A stretch of 64,000 bases of DNA from Parvularcula sp. IMCC14364 (lineage in GTDB: Bacteria; Pseudomonadota; Alphaproteobacteria; Caulobacterales; Parvularculaceae): the NCBI RefSeq assembly GCF_030758415.1, contig NZ_CP132334.1:2244001-2308000 (forward strand), read 5' to 3'. Every line of letters starts with the position of its first letter. Within the stretch, counting starts at the first letter, position 1. A program made the translations under genes and the position numbers. The notes under the pieces are model-generated. The model did no database searches and was not told where the DNA came from. It was given only the letters and a program-made list of their open reading frames with translations. Below, piece by piece: positions 18,024-27,894 of the stretch.

Positions 18024-19076
18024 TCATACTATCTCAATCCAGTCCAGTTTTGCCTGCCCCGACAAGCATCTGATACCGAGATCAATGCGATGCGCATCTT
18101 TCAAATCCGCAGGCACGTCAATCCTGGCCTGGTCAGCACTTTGCGGTGTTCCATCAACAGGTGCGCCAGCAAGGCTGTATTCAATATTGGTATCAGGCGC
18201 GCAGGACCGCCACTGAATAATAATCTGCTGCGGCCTGGCAGGTGACATATTCAGCAAAGGCACTTCGAGGGTTTCATCCTCAGGTAAACATATTGAATCA
18301 TCGGCGGCCGGAAAAAGTGACGTGACAATTTTTGCCGCTGATGCCGAGCCTGCCTTGAGGTGCTCAAGCATAAAACCTGTCATGGTCTTCGCTGCCGTAA
18401 GGCGTGAATGGTTGCGCCTCACAAGATGCCAGATTTCCCGGCGACGGCTTTCAGTAAATTGCGCCGTTTTTGTATCCTCTCCCATCAGGACACATGACAA
18501 AGGTTGATCGAGATGAGAGAAGGACAGTCCTGCCTGATAAAGCCGCATCCATAAATCCCAATCCATCGTATAATGCAGTGTACGACCAATACCGCCTATA
18601 CTCTCTATCGCCTCCCGCTTCACAAAACATGAAGGCTGGGAAAGAGTATTGCCCCGTAGCAGCAAGCGGGATGCTGGTTGCGCTGTTCGATGAAAACCAG
18701 TCGTGCGACCTTTTTCATCAACTATTGTGCTCTGCCCGGTGACCACATCCGGCGCAGCGTCACTCTCAAACACGGAAAGCACTTTCTCAAGCGCACCCGG
18801 CATGAGCGCGTCATCAGCATTCAGCCAGCCAAGATACCTGCCGGACACTTCATCCCAGCCGGTGCCGATGGCATCAGCCTGCCCCCGGTCTGGTTGATGA
18901 AAACGCTTGCTGAGAATACCGTCAAACCTGTTCGCCAGCGCGACAGTGCGAGGGTCATTTGATGCGTCCATCAACGCAACTTCAACCTGCACATCCTGCA
19001 CCTCTAGCGATTTCAGCGCGATCTCAAGGCGCGGATCGTACTGCCCGACAGGCACGACTATGGCAAAGTCATTCAT
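18024..19076 (-). CDS. Family 2 glycosyltransferase
   Basis: GT-A glycosyltransferase of 350 residues. It has FAIVVPVGQYDPRLEIALKS at the N-terminus, a VALMDASNDPRT nucleotide-binding segment, GQADAIGTGWDEVSGRYL, and WLNADDALMPG with the DxD-type metal site. TMDWDLWMRL is the acceptor-side motif. The last 110 residues (after about 240) do not belong to the catalytic fold and are beta-rich, perhaps an accessory domain. It is transcribed towards fcl and divergently from manC. The linkage made is unknown. Confidence 0.83.
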   Translation of the reverse strand: MNDFAIVVPVGQYDPRLEIALKSLEVQDVQVEVALMDASNDPRTVALANRFDGILSKRFHQPDRGQADAIGTGWDEVSGRYLGWLNADDALMPGALEKVLSVFESDAAPDVVTGQSTIVDEKGRTTGFHRTAQPASRLLLRGNTLSQPSCFVKREAIESIGGIGRTLHYTMDWDLWMRLYQAGLSFSHLDQPLSCVLMGEDTKTAQFTESRRREIWHLVRRNHSRLTAAKTMTGFMLEHLKAGSASAAKIVTSLFPAADDSICLPEDETLEVPLLNMSPARPQQIIIQWRSCAPDTNIEYSLAGAPVDGTPQSADQARIDVPADLKDAHRIDLGIRCLSGQAKLDWIEIV

Positions 19077-19226
19077 GAACCATACTGCTGAATTTGCTGA
19101 ACCAGATCAGTGATTTAGGGAAAGTTTTCAAACAAGTACAGACCGCTTTCCGGCTCCCCGGGTATCTTCTCTTGTCATGATGTTTATTTCTGCCTAAGGC
19201 TCCAGAGATGCAAAGGTGATATAGCC

Positions 19227-20315
19227 ATGGCAAAGATTTTTCCCGTCATCATGGCCGGTGGTTCCGGAACACGACTGTGGCCTGTTTCCCGCAAACGGCA
19301 GCCAAAGCAGTTTCAGGCTATTGTAACTGACCAGACCATGTTTCTGCAGACCGTCAGCAGGATTACACAAGGGCGCACCACGACCGCTCTGGATATAGCT
19401 GATCCGATCGTCATATGCGCAACTGCGCATGAACAAACGGTGCGCACACAGTGTGCGGAAAACAACATCACATTGTTAAAACTGATCTTGGAGCCGGTGG
19501 GCCGCAACACAGCCCCTGTCGCTGCGATTGCCTCTCTGGTTATTCAGGAGATTGATCCAGATGGCATCATCCTGCTGTTGCCCGCAGATCATCACATCGT
19601 TGATACAGATGGTTTCTGGCAGGCCGTTGCATCGGGCCTTCAGGTTGCGGAACAGGGACATATCACGACCTTCGGGATACAGCCAACACAACCGGAGACG
19701 GGCTACGGTTATATAAAAAGCGACAAGCAGCTGACCGAAGGGGTTTTCAGTATAGACAGCTTCCGCGAAAAACCTGATCGGGCGACAGCTCAGGAATATC
19801 TGCAAGCTGGGAATTATTTCTGGAATGCCGGTATTTTCCTTTTCAATGCAGCAGAGATGCTCACTCAATTCGATCAATGCGCAGCGGATATTCTTGAAAG
19901 CTGCAAGAAGTGCCTCACCGTTTCACAAAAACAGGAAACCTTTATTTTTCTTGATACGGATTCATTTTCTGCCTGTCGCGCCGAGTCAATAGATTACGCC
20001 ATTATGGAGCATACTGAACGGGGCGCTATTGTGGCACCGGTTGATATAGGCTGGAATGATATTGGCGCCTGGACAGCCGTCCGTGAGCTGCTGTCAGATG
20101 ATGACAAAAATGTTGTCAGAGGCGACGTCATGAGCGTCAACTCCGAAGGATGCTATATTCGCACTGACGGGCCATTGGTTGCCGCAGTAGGCCTTGAAAA
20201 TATAGTCATCGTTGCCACTGAAGATGCGATACTCGTGACCACACCGGAGCAGGCACAAAACGTCAAAAATATCGTGGCACAATTATCCGAAAGCGACCGC
20301 AAAGACCTTTTATAA
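19227..20315 (+). CDS. manC: Mannose-1-phosphate guanylyltransferase
   Basis: Makes GDP-mannose from GTP and mannose-1-phosphate, feeding gmd. The N-terminal VIMAGGSGTRLWPVSRKRQP is the pyrophosphorylase signature, followed by LEPVGRNTAPVAAIA, LLLPADH and FREKPDRATAQEYL. At 362 residues it is the single-function form, without the C-terminal cupin isomerase domain of bifunctional ManC. The isomerase step is probably supplied by the AGE-family gene 18 bases downstream. No phosphomannomutase is in the window. Confidence 0.93.
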   Translation: MAKIFPVIMAGGSGTRLWPVSRKRQPKQFQAIVTDQTMFLQTVSRITQGRTTTALDIADPIVICATAHEQTVRTQCAENNITLLKLILEPVGRNTAPVAAIASLVIQEIDPDGIILLLPADHHIVDTDGFWQAVASGLQVAEQGHITTFGIQPTQPETGYGYIKSDKQLTEGVFSIDSFREKPDRATAQEYLQAGNYFWNAGIFLFNAAEMLTQFDQCAADILESCKKCLTVSQKQETFIFLDTDSFSACRAESIDYAIMEHTERGAIVAPVDIGWNDIGAWTAVRELLSDDDKNVVRGDVMSVNSEGCYIRTDGPLVAAVGLENIVIVATEDAILVTTPEQAQNVKNIVAQLSESDRKDLL

Positions 20316-20333
20316 GGCCGGGCAATCATACGC

Positions 20334-21476
20334 ATGGATCATCCGCACCACCACTTTTTACGCTACCACGATTGGCTTGTTCAGTATGCCCTGCCCTTCT
20401 GGGCAAAAGCGGCAATCAATCCGGCTGGTGGTTTTCATGAAAAGCTAACCATGCAAGGCCAACCCGTCACGAATTGCGCTCGGCGTGTGCGTGTTCAGGC
20501 ACGACTGACGCAGGTCTACAGTATGGCTGCGTATTATGGCTGGTACGAGAATGCAGAAGCTGTTTCAGACCATGGGTGGCACTTCCTGACGAGAGACGGC
20601 ATGGCAGGAAGCGATGACAGAGCAGGAATAGCGCATCTGTTGAACCCCGATGGCTCCGTTCTGGACGGTCACAGGGACACCTACGCGCAGGCCTTTCTTC
20701 TCCTAGCAGCTGCGTGGCGCGTAAAAGCATTCGATGATCGCGCAGCAAGAGATATCCTTGAGCAGACAGTCGGTTTTCTGGATTCACGCCTTTCCCATCC
20801 TGCTGGTGGTTGGAAGGAAGGACACCCAGAAACCCTACCCCGCCGCCAGAACCCTCATATGCACCTGATAGAAGCATTTATGACGTGCCATGAAGCGACC
20901 GGAGAAAATATTTATCTGGAAAAAGCCAATCAGATATTTAATCTTTTTACTGACCATTTTTACGATATGGATTCCGGCTTGCTGCTGGAATTTTTTAATG
21001 ATCGGTTTCAGCCTGACACCAAGAGCGGTCATCTGATTGAGCCAGGCCATATGATGGAGTGGGTATGGCTATTGGACTGGTATCGTCGCCTCACTGGGAC
21101 ACAGACGCGTAACTACGCCGACAGACTGTATGCACAGGCAGAGCATATTGGCCTGAACGAAAAAACAGGACTTCTGTTCGATCAGGTGACAAAATCCGGC
21201 GACGTGATGAAAGAAACGAGTCGCCTCTGGACGCTCACAGAGTTGATCAAAGCGAGCATGGTGAATGGCAAGCTTGAGGCTGCAAACGGTCTTACAGGAC
21301 TGATGCTGGACAAATACTTGTCAGTGCCTGTTGCCGGCGGATGGTCTGATACCTGTGACAATATCGGTGTAACTGTTCCCGGGTTTATGGAAACGAGCAG
21401 TTTCTATCACCTGATCGGTGTTGGCGCAGAGATGAAAAGGTTGGGCCTGAATGAGCAAACCCAACCCTCAGCCTGA
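20334..21476 (+). CDS. AGE-family isomerase, probable mannose-6-phosphate isomerase
   Basis: An (alpha/alpha)6-barrel protein of the N-acylglucosamine 2-epimerase/AGE family, 380 residues. Family features are NPAGGFHEKLT, RRVRVQARLTQVYSMA (the Arg-rich active-site helix), AQAFLLLAAAW, NPHMHLIEAF with conserved His residues, LIEPGHMMEWVWLL and SRLWTLTE. AGE-family enzymes include mannose-6-phosphate isomerases. The position directly after a ManC lacking its own isomerase domain makes that the best guess, converting fructose-6-phosphate to mannose-6-phosphate. N-acetylmannosamine epimerase is the main alternative. Confidence 0.82.
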   Translation: MDHPHHHFLRYHDWLVQYALPFWAKAAINPAGGFHEKLTMQGQPVTNCARRVRVQARLTQVYSMAAYYGWYENAEAVSDHGWHFLTRDGMAGSDDRAGIAHLLNPDGSVLDGHRDTYAQAFLLLAAAWRVKAFDDRAARDILEQTVGFLDSRLSHPAGGWKEGHPETLPRRQNPHMHLIEAFMTCHEATGENIYLEKANQIFNLFTDHFYDMDSGLLLEFFNDRFQPDTKSGHLIEPGHMMEWVWLLDWYRRLTGTQTRNYADRLYAQAEHIGLNEKTGLLFDQVTKSGDVMKETSRLWTLTELIKASMVNGKLEAANGLTGLMLDKYLSVPVAGGWSDTCDNIGVTVPGFMETSSFYHLIGVGAEMKRLGLNEQTQPSA

Positions 21477-21481
21477 TTTGC

Positions 21482-24346
21482 CTAGATCGCTATATCGTCT
21501 TCCAAAGCAGCAATTGTGATATTGCGCAAAGTAAGCACATCAAGACCATCAGTGAAGATAACATCGCCTCCAAGCTCAATCATCTGCGCCGTTGCATCAT
21601 TCACGGATCCAAAGCCAAACGATGACAAATCCAGTGTGTCTTCATCATCCTTGAAATCAGTCACTTCTGTTTGCTCGTGACCTGACCCGAAAATAAATGT
21701 GTCGAATCCGGACTTGCCCGTCAGGACATCGTTGCCAGCACCACCAGACAGAATATCATCACCGCGGCGAGCATCAATTATATCATCACCAGAACCACCA
21801 AACATCTGGTCGTTGCCGGCACCACCAACAATCAGATCATCGCCCTCTTCGCCATGGATAACGTCATTGCCGCCATTGCCACGTAACTCATCATTACCAA
21901 GACCACCGAAAATTGTGTCCGTCAGACCCCGGCCTGAAACGAAATCATTTCCGTCACCCGCAAAGATGTCATCACTGCCACGCCGACCAGAGATATTGTC
22001 ATCACCGGCGCCACCGAAAATTCTGTCGCCGGAGTCACCCCCAATGATCTCATCATTACCATCGCCGCCGTCGAGGATGTCCTTGTCGCCACCGCCGGAG
22101 ATGATGTCGTCACCATCATTGCCGAAGATTGTGTCCTGCCCACCATTGCCGGTAAGGTCATCATTCTGGCCACCGCCACTAATTATATCAGCCCCGGCAC
22201 CACCAACGATGATATCCGCACCAGCATCACCATTCAACGTGTCCTGACCATTGCCGCCGTCAATGGTATCCTGACCGTCGCCACCAGAAATGATGTCATC
22301 ACCTGACCCGCCTGTAAGCTGATCAAAATCGTCACCGCCAAAAATACGGTCGTTACCATCTCCGCCGTCAATAATATCATCACCGCCACCGGTGGCATCA
22401 AAGTCGAAATAATCGAAGAAAAACGAATAGGGAGATGAACCACCCAATTCATTCTCGATAGAGATATTCAGGTCATACGTATCGCCGACATTGATTTCAG
22501 ACAGATTCGGAAAAGTGCCGACAACAATAAAATACGCCCCGGCGGCTCCAGGGACAAACTCAATGTATGAATCGAGTGCACGGCCCTGAAACTCTGACTC
22601 GCTTCCACCAGCCCCGTCCGCCGGATTGGAATCATCGTTGAAAGCAAGAAAATTACCAGTGCTGTCTGTAATGCCAATAAACGAATCCATGTCCCCGGAA
22701 GTGTTGTCAATGTCTGCAACAATACGCGCATAAGGATTATTGATTTGAACTCGGTAGATGTCGAGTTGACCGTTACCTGTACCCTGAACCTTCACATGCG
22801 GTATGGTAGTCGCATCCTCAATATCAGCGTCTGCGGACAAACTGAATGCACTGCTGATATCAATGGCTGAATTGAGCGTATCATTAGACGTTTCTTGCCC
22901 TGCAACCAACACACCGGACCCGAGGGAAATGCCACCGCCAATCGTTGGATCAATTTCCTGCAGCGCTGAGAGACCGTCAAAGTCCCCAATCAGAATATCA
23001 TCGCCAGCACCACCGTTGATCGTATCTGCGCCCAACCGACCGACCACGGCATCAGAACCACTACCAGCATTCAAGACATTGTCTGCATCATTCCCATCCA
23101 GCAAATCGTTACCGCCACCAGTTGTGCCATTCTCAATGATTGCGTTGCGCGCAATAGTCATGCCGCCTGTAACGCCCTCAACAAAGCTGATCAGCCCGCC
23201 ACCTGTTGCTGTTGCATCGATCGTTGCCTCACCGAGGAACACATATGCATTCTTAGAGCCGGCATAGGATATTTCATCAGTACCATCCGCATCCCAGATC
23301 GCAGAATAGAATGTACCAGATCCATTGCTGTCACTCAGGACATAAGTATCATTGCCCGTGCGGGTGGTCATGTCTGCGCCATAAATTTCCTGTATAGCAG
23401 CGATATCCAGAGCCATCGGTGTGCCCTGCCAGCCAAAACCATCCTCGGTTGAACCGCCGCCCAATAACTCCCACCCGTCATTATACGACATGGTTGTGTA
23501 GACACCCTGGTTGATTTTGCCCGTCCCAAAATCACTTTCAGCGCCAACGCCTGGAAAAAGATCCTGATCGTGACCATGCTCAAGACCAAGGCCATGGCCA
23601 ATCTCGTGGATCAATGTGATGAAGCCATACCCACCCTGCATAAGGCCTGCAGCATCCCAACCACGACCATCGTGGTTGTATTGTCCAGGGGAGCCAAACG
23701 GCGGGAGGACAATGCCGTCAGTTGTTGTCGTGGTGTTGCTGCTTGTATTCGGGAAGAAATGAAAACCGAGTGCACCGTCAGCATCGGTTACACTTTCGAT
23801 AAGGTTAGCCCCAGATTCATTGGCCACTTCTTGCAGCTGAATATCCGCCACATCATCCCACAACGCCATTGCCAGACGCATGGCATCACCGGCACCATCT
23901 TCATCCCAGTCATTGACGTTGTTCTGATCAAAGTCAGAGAATTTGAGATGATAAGTTATAGGGCTGGAATTGTCCCAAGCCGAATCGCCAACCAGCGCCT
24001 GAAGAACAGTTGAAAGCGAGCCATCGCTGAAACCTGACGCCGTCGTCTTTGCTTGAGGGCCGTCCGCCGTGCCGGAAGCATCGACAGGAAAATCATCAAA
24101 ACTTTCACTGAAAGTTGTCCCTGGAGCTACTTCAACAAGGTCCGTCGCCAATTGTATGCCACAACAGCCGCAGCCGCCCTTGCCGTCCATCTCATATTTG
24201 TTGGCATGATTGTAGTTCAGCCGGCTCAGCAAGCTGTCAACGTTAAGACCCGCTGCTGCCAGGCTGCTGCCAAACGTTTCTACTGAAAAACTGCTGGTTA
24301 TTACAGCTTCATCAGACAGTGACTGACGATCAAAAAAACCTGACAT
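21482..24346 (-). CDS. Serralysin-like RTX metalloprotease
   Basis: Secreted zinc protease of the serralysin (M10B) type, 954 residues. The zinc site LIHEIGHGLGLEHGHD is near residue 245, followed by a Met-turn (YTTMSYNDGW) and a first short RTX block (about 410-450). An inserted domain like bacterial pre-peptidase C-terminal domains follows (about 520-620, with YFIVVGTFP), then a long RTX block of GGxGxDxLx repeats (about 650-880). The end (DTFIFGSGHEQTEVTDF onwards) resembles a type I secretion signal. There is no Sec signal peptide. An unusual Cys cluster (residues 59, 61, 62) lies in the N-terminal region. No type I secretion genes are in the window. Confidence 0.88.
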   Translation of the reverse strand: MSGFFDRQSLSDEAVITSSFSVETFGSSLAAAGLNVDSLLSRLNYNHANKYEMDGKGGCGCCGIQLATDLVEVAPGTTFSESFDDFPVDASGTADGPQAKTTASGFSDGSLSTVLQALVGDSAWDNSSPITYHLKFSDFDQNNVNDWDEDGAGDAMRLAMALWDDVADIQLQEVANESGANLIESVTDADGALGFHFFPNTSSNTTTTTDGIVLPPFGSPGQYNHDGRGWDAAGLMQGGYGFITLIHEIGHGLGLEHGHDQDLFPGVGAESDFGTGKINQGVYTTMSYNDGWELLGGGSTEDGFGWQGTPMALDIAAIQEIYGADMTTRTGNDTYVLSDSNGSGTFYSAIWDADGTDEISYAGSKNAYVFLGEATIDATATGGGLISFVEGVTGGMTIARNAIIENGTTGGGNDLLDGNDADNVLNAGSGSDAVVGRLGADTINGGAGDDILIGDFDGLSALQEIDPTIGGGISLGSGVLVAGQETSNDTLNSAIDISSAFSLSADADIEDATTIPHVKVQGTGNGQLDIYRVQINNPYARIVADIDNTSGDMDSFIGITDSTGNFLAFNDDSNPADGAGGSESEFQGRALDSYIEFVPGAAGAYFIVVGTFPNLSEINVGDTYDLNISIENELGGSSPYSFFFDYFDFDATGGGDDIIDGGDGNDRIFGGDDFDQLTGGSGDDIISGGDGQDTIDGGNGQDTLNGDAGADIIVGGAGADIISGGGQNDDLTGNGGQDTIFGNDGDDIISGGGDKDILDGGDGNDEIIGGDSGDRIFGGAGDDNISGRRGSDDIFAGDGNDFVSGRGLTDTIFGGLGNDELRGNGGNDVIHGEEGDDLIVGGAGNDQMFGGSGDDIIDARRGDDILSGGAGNDVLTGKSGFDTFIFGSGHEQTEVTDFKDDEDTLDLSSFGFGSVNDATAQMIELGGDVIFTDGLDVLTLRNITIAALEDDIAI

Positions 24347-24419
24347 ATACGTGCTCCCGAGCGCTATTTTTTCATTAAACTACCTTATGGACGACGAATT
24401 TGCCAGAAATTAGGCAGCT

Positions 24420-24466
24420 AAAACAACAACGGCCCACAGCAAGAAAACAGTCTCGCTGCAGGCCGT
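24420..24466 (-). terminator. Rho-independent terminator after RTX gene
   Basis: Downstream of the RTX protein gene on the minus strand, a long hairpin has a perfect ACGGCC/GGCCGT base (24461-24466 with 29-34) and an imperfect upper stem. A TTGTTGTTTT tail (24420-24429) follows. It should separate this gene from the protease gene that follows on the same strand. Confidence 0.7.
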
Positions 24467-24488
24467 AAAAAAGCTGTTTGTTTCGTCG

Positions 24489-25973
24489 TCAGGCTACATC
24501 TTCCAGGATGATATTGCCGTTTGCGACAAAATCAGCTTCGGAAATAAAGTCCATCACATTTGTCAGCAGCGCCAGAGAAACAAAATCCTCTCCCACACCG
24601 TCAGCGTTAACGAACACCTCTGTCCCAGCATCTGTCGTGTTTAACAGGAGATATGCGGTTACTGGGTCGCTGCTGTCATAGCCAACAAGTACGTCGGAAA
24701 TATCAAGCAAGTCATTGGTGTTCAGTTCCGTTTCCGGGTCCAGGCGGTTAACGTCAAAATTGTTGATCGTGTCTGTTGTGCCATCAAGGATGCTGTACTC
24801 GAATGTGTCAGCACCGCTTCCACCGTCCATTGTTTTCACGCCATCACCAACGAGAAACAGGTCATCGCCCTTGTTACCAAACATGGTGTCATTACCGACA
24901 CCACCATCAAGGGTGTCTGCACCACTGCCGGCCGTAATAAAGTCATTGCCAGCCTCACCCATCAGAACATCCTGCCCGATGGCCCCCTCAATAATATCAT
25001 CGCCATTACCGCCAAAAATGGTATCGGCACCGCCGCCGCCAGCAAGTGTGTCATTACCTTCGCCACCGCGAATAAGATCCATGCCCTTGTCACCATTGAT
25101 TGTATCATCGCCGGTGCCACCATCCAAAATGTCGTTATTCGTGCCGCCAGAGATCGTGTCATTGCCGGAGCCACCTGAGATGGTGTCTTTACCGGAACCA
25201 CCTTCCAGAGTGTCATTGCCACCGTTTCCGAAGATGGTGTCAGCCCCGCCATCACCATTGATGATGTCATCGCCGCCCTGACCTAAAACGGTATCATTGC
25301 CCTTATTGGCTTCTATGCGATCACTGCCGCTGCCGCCTTCAATGACATCAAAGCCGTTACCGCCAATGATGAAGTCACGCCCTGCACCACCAAAAAGAAT
25401 GTCATTACCTGTTGCGCCGCGGATTATGTCAGCACCAGCCCCGCCAAAGATGGTGTCCTGACCACCGGATCCGGTTAGGTCATCATCACCGACGCCACCA
25501 TCGATGAAGTCATCGCCGTCACCACCACGGATCTCATCATTGCCATCGTCTCCTTCGAGACGGTCATTGCCATTGCCGCCATGGAGGAAATCAGCACCTG
25601 CGCCACCACTCAGGAAGTCATTGCCGCCTTCGCCATTAAGGCTGTCACTGCCGTCACCGCCGAAAAGGTCGTCATTACCGCCGCCGCCAAAAAGAATGTC
25701 AGCCCCGATCTCACCAAAGAGTTGGTCGCGCGAGGCACCGCCGCGCAGGGTATCATCGCCCCTGCCGCCGAAGAGGAAGTCACTGCCGTTATTGCCGCTC
25801 AGGATATCGTTCCCGTCGCCGCCAGAAATTTCATCATCCCCATTGCCACCTGAGATCGTATCTGCACCGGCCAGACCGCGAAGGACATCATCTCCCCCAA
25901 GGCCATTGATTGTGTCAGCACCGTCAGTACCCTCGATCAGGTCGTTACCGTTAGTTCCCGTAAAGTCAGCCAT
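24489..25973 (-). CDS. RTX calcium-binding protein, almost all repeats
   Basis: A 494-residue protein in which about residues 5-395 are tandem calcium-binding nonapeptides (GGxGxDxLx), with no recognisable enzymatic domain. The last 100 residues carry FEYSILDGTTDTINNF and LLDISDVLVGYD, typical of the non-cleaved C-terminal type I secretion region, and end in hydrophobic residues. The ATG at 25973 has GGAG seven bases upstream; an ATG at 25979 and a TTG at 26015 are less likely. It is secreted by inference and may be a structural or matrix protein. It lies upstream of the metalloprotease gene, separated by a terminator. Confidence 0.82.
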   Translation of the reverse strand: MADFTGTNGNDLIEGTDGADTINGLGGDDVLRGLAGADTISGGNGDDEISGGDGNDILSGNNGSDFLFGGRGDDTLRGGASRDQLFGEIGADILFGGGGNDDLFGGDGSDSLNGEGGNDFLSGGAGADFLHGGNGNDRLEGDDGNDEIRGGDGDDFIDGGVGDDDLTGSGGQDTIFGGAGADIIRGATGNDILFGGAGRDFIIGGNGFDVIEGGSGSDRIEANKGNDTVLGQGGDDIINGDGGADTIFGNGGNDTLEGGSGKDTISGGSGNDTISGGTNNDILDGGTGDDTINGDKGMDLIRGGEGNDTLAGGGGADTIFGGNGDDIIEGAIGQDVLMGEAGNDFITAGSGADTLDGGVGNDTMFGNKGDDLFLVGDGVKTMDGGSGADTFEYSILDGTTDTINNFDVNRLDPETELNTNDLLDISDVLVGYDSSDPVTAYLLLNTTDAGTEVFVNADGVGEDFVSLALLTNVMDFISEADFVANGNIILEDVA

Positions 25974-26229
25974 ATCCATACTCCAAAATGGTGATCGTTG
26001 TTCTCCATCTGGCAAGGATCATGCCATAGATTAAGAGTCAGGTAACCTTTTTTCCGAATCAAAACAGGGCTGAGGGTATTCAGCACAACCATTGCCTGCA
26101 AAATACGGGGCAAGCCAGCGCATATAGTGTTTTTTGCCGCTCTTTCAGATGCTTAATGGTATGAAAATACCCGTATGATTACTTAATATCGGACCTAGTG
26201 ACGCAGTTTTGGAAAAGTTTAGAGAGCAC

Positions 26230-26844
26230 ATGGAGCTAAAACACCTCACCATTCCCGAGATCATACTTATCACGCCGCCCAAATTTGGTGATGATCGCGG
26301 TTTTTTTTCTGAAACTTTTCGTCAGGAGTGGCTGGAGGCGTTGAACATTTCCACGCCTTTCATTCAGGACAACCATGCGCGATCGGCACATAAAGCTGTC
26401 ATCCGGGGATTGCATTTCCAGTACGGCGACGCAGCGCAGACGAAACTAATAAGGGTCGTCAAAGGCGCTATTCTGGACGTGGCCGTTGATATTCGCCATG
26501 GCTCTCCGACCTTCGGGCAGCATGTGAGTGCAGAGCTGTCTGCCGAAAACTGGCAGCAACTTCTGGTCCCGCGTGGCTTCGCACACGGCTATTGCACTTT
26601 GGAAGCGGATACAGAAGTAGTCTACAAAGTGGACAATTATTTTGCGCCGGACAGGGAAGCCAGCCTGGCCTGGGATGACCCCGAGCTGAATATAAGCTGG
26701 CCCTTTCCCGATGAGAGTATCATCCTGTCTGACAAGGACCGCACAGCACCACTTCTCACTGAAAGCGCGGTTTATTTTAGGTATGACCCCGCTATAAAAC
26801 CTTTTTCTGTCGCCTGCCTGAAAGAACCGGAAGTACATCAATGA
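26230..26844 (+). CDS. rfbC: dTDP-4-dehydrorhamnose 3,5-epimerase
   Basis: Cupin-fold epimerase of dTDP-L-rhamnose synthesis, 204 residues. It has [14 protein letters not shown] near the N-terminus, [20 protein letters not shown] with the catalytic His, [19 protein letters not shown] with the catalytic Asp region, and [12 protein letters not shown]. The ATG at 26230 is preferred over a TTG at 26209. Its TGA overlaps the ATG of rfbB by four bases. It is the first gene of a complete rfbCBDA set. Confidence 0.95.
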   Translation: MELKHLTIPEIILITPPKFGDDRGFFSETFRQEWLEALNISTPFIQDNHARSAHKAVIRGLHFQYGDAAQTKLIRVVKGAILDVAVDIRHGSPTFGQHVSAELSAENWQQLLVPRGFAHGYCTLEADTEVVYKVDNYFAPDREASLAWDDPELNISWPFPDESIILSDKDRTAPLLTESAVYFRYDPAIKPFSVACLKEPEVHQ

Positions 26845-27893
26845 GATATCTCGTCACAGGCGGGGCCGGTTTTATTGGTTCAGCCGTCATCCGCCAGCTC
26901 ATATCCAATACAAAATACAAGGTATTAAACCTTGATGCATTGACCTACGCAGGCAACCTGTCATCGCTGGACGCGGTGGCACATCACGAACGCTATGAGT
27001 TTGTACAAGGCGACATTCGCGATGCAGAACTTGTCAGAGGAACCATCGCCGGCTGGCGCCCGGACATCATCATGCATTTTGCCGCTGAGTCTCACGTTGA
27101 TCGGTCCATAGACGGGCCTGCTGCCTTCATCGAGACGAACATCATCGGCACATTCAATCTTCTCTCCGCGGCTCTGGACTACTGGCGCGGACTGGACACT
27201 GAAGGTCAGAGACGGTTTCGCTTCCAGCATATCTCCACAGATGAGGTTTACGGCTCTTTGGGCGCAGAAGGCCTTTTCACGGAGAAGACACCGTATGCGC
27301 CCAACTCTCCGTATTCTGCTTCCAAAGCAGCTTCCGATCATCTGGTCCGGGCATGGGGGGAGACATATGCACTGCCAGTGATCACAACTAATTGCTCCAA
27401 CAATTATGGCCCTTACCAGTTTCCTGAAAAACTCATTCCCCTGATGATTATCAATGGACTTGAGGGGAAACCCCTGCCCGTATATGGCACTGGCATGAAT
27501 GTACGGGACTGGTTGTATGTCGAAGATCATGCCGATGGCCTGATACAGGTTAGTGAAAATGCCGTACCTGGCAGCACCTATAATCTTGGCGGTAATGCAG
27601 AGCATACAAATATGGAGGTTGTGCACGCTCTGTGCGAAAGCCTGGATAAAATAACGCAAGGCAAAGGGCCGCACAAAGATCTGATCACTTTTGTGACTGA
27701 CCGACCAGGGCATGATGCTCGCTACGCCATCGACTGCTCAAAAATAAAAACCGAGCTTGGCTGGACGCCAACTGTGAGTTTTGGGGAAGGTCTGGAAAAG
27801 ACCGTACACTGGTACGTCAATAACAAGAACTGGTGGCAGGACATAAGACAGAGAAAATACGCTGGCGAGCGCCTGGGGAAAGTTACCGCCTGA
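26841..27893 (+). CDS. rfbB: dTDP-glucose 4,6-dehydratase
   Basis: Extended SDR of 350 residues that forms dTDP-4-keto-6-deoxyglucose. It has [16 protein letters not shown], the [20 protein letters not shown] block, [11 protein letters not shown] with the Thr-Asp-Glu catalytic triplet, [15 protein letters not shown] with YxxxK, and [18 protein letters not shown]. Translation is coupled to rfbC by the ATGA overlap. rfbD starts one base after its stop. Confidence 0.96.
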   Translation: MRYLVTGGAGFIGSAVIRQLISNTKYKVLNLDALTYAGNLSSLDAVAHHERYEFVQGDIRDAELVRGTIAGWRPDIIMHFAAESHVDRSIDGPAAFIETNIIGTFNLLSAALDYWRGLDTEGQRRFRFQHISTDEVYGSLGAEGLFTEKTPYAPNSPYSASKAASDHLVRAWGETYALPVITTNCSNNYGPYQFPEKLIPLMIINGLEGKPLPVYGTGMNVRDWLYVEDHADGLIQVSENAVPGSTYNLGGNAEHTNMEVVHALCESLDKITQGKGPHKDLITFVTDRPGHDARYAIDCSKIKTELGWTPTVSFGEGLEKTVHWYVNNKNWWQDIRQRKYAGERLGKVTA

Positions 27894-27894
27894 C

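Noticed and set aside
21699-25850. Long Pro/Ser-rich plus-strand frames
   Set aside because: They are the mirror of Gly/Asp-rich RTX repeats; codon bias of the repeats keeps the opposite strand open.
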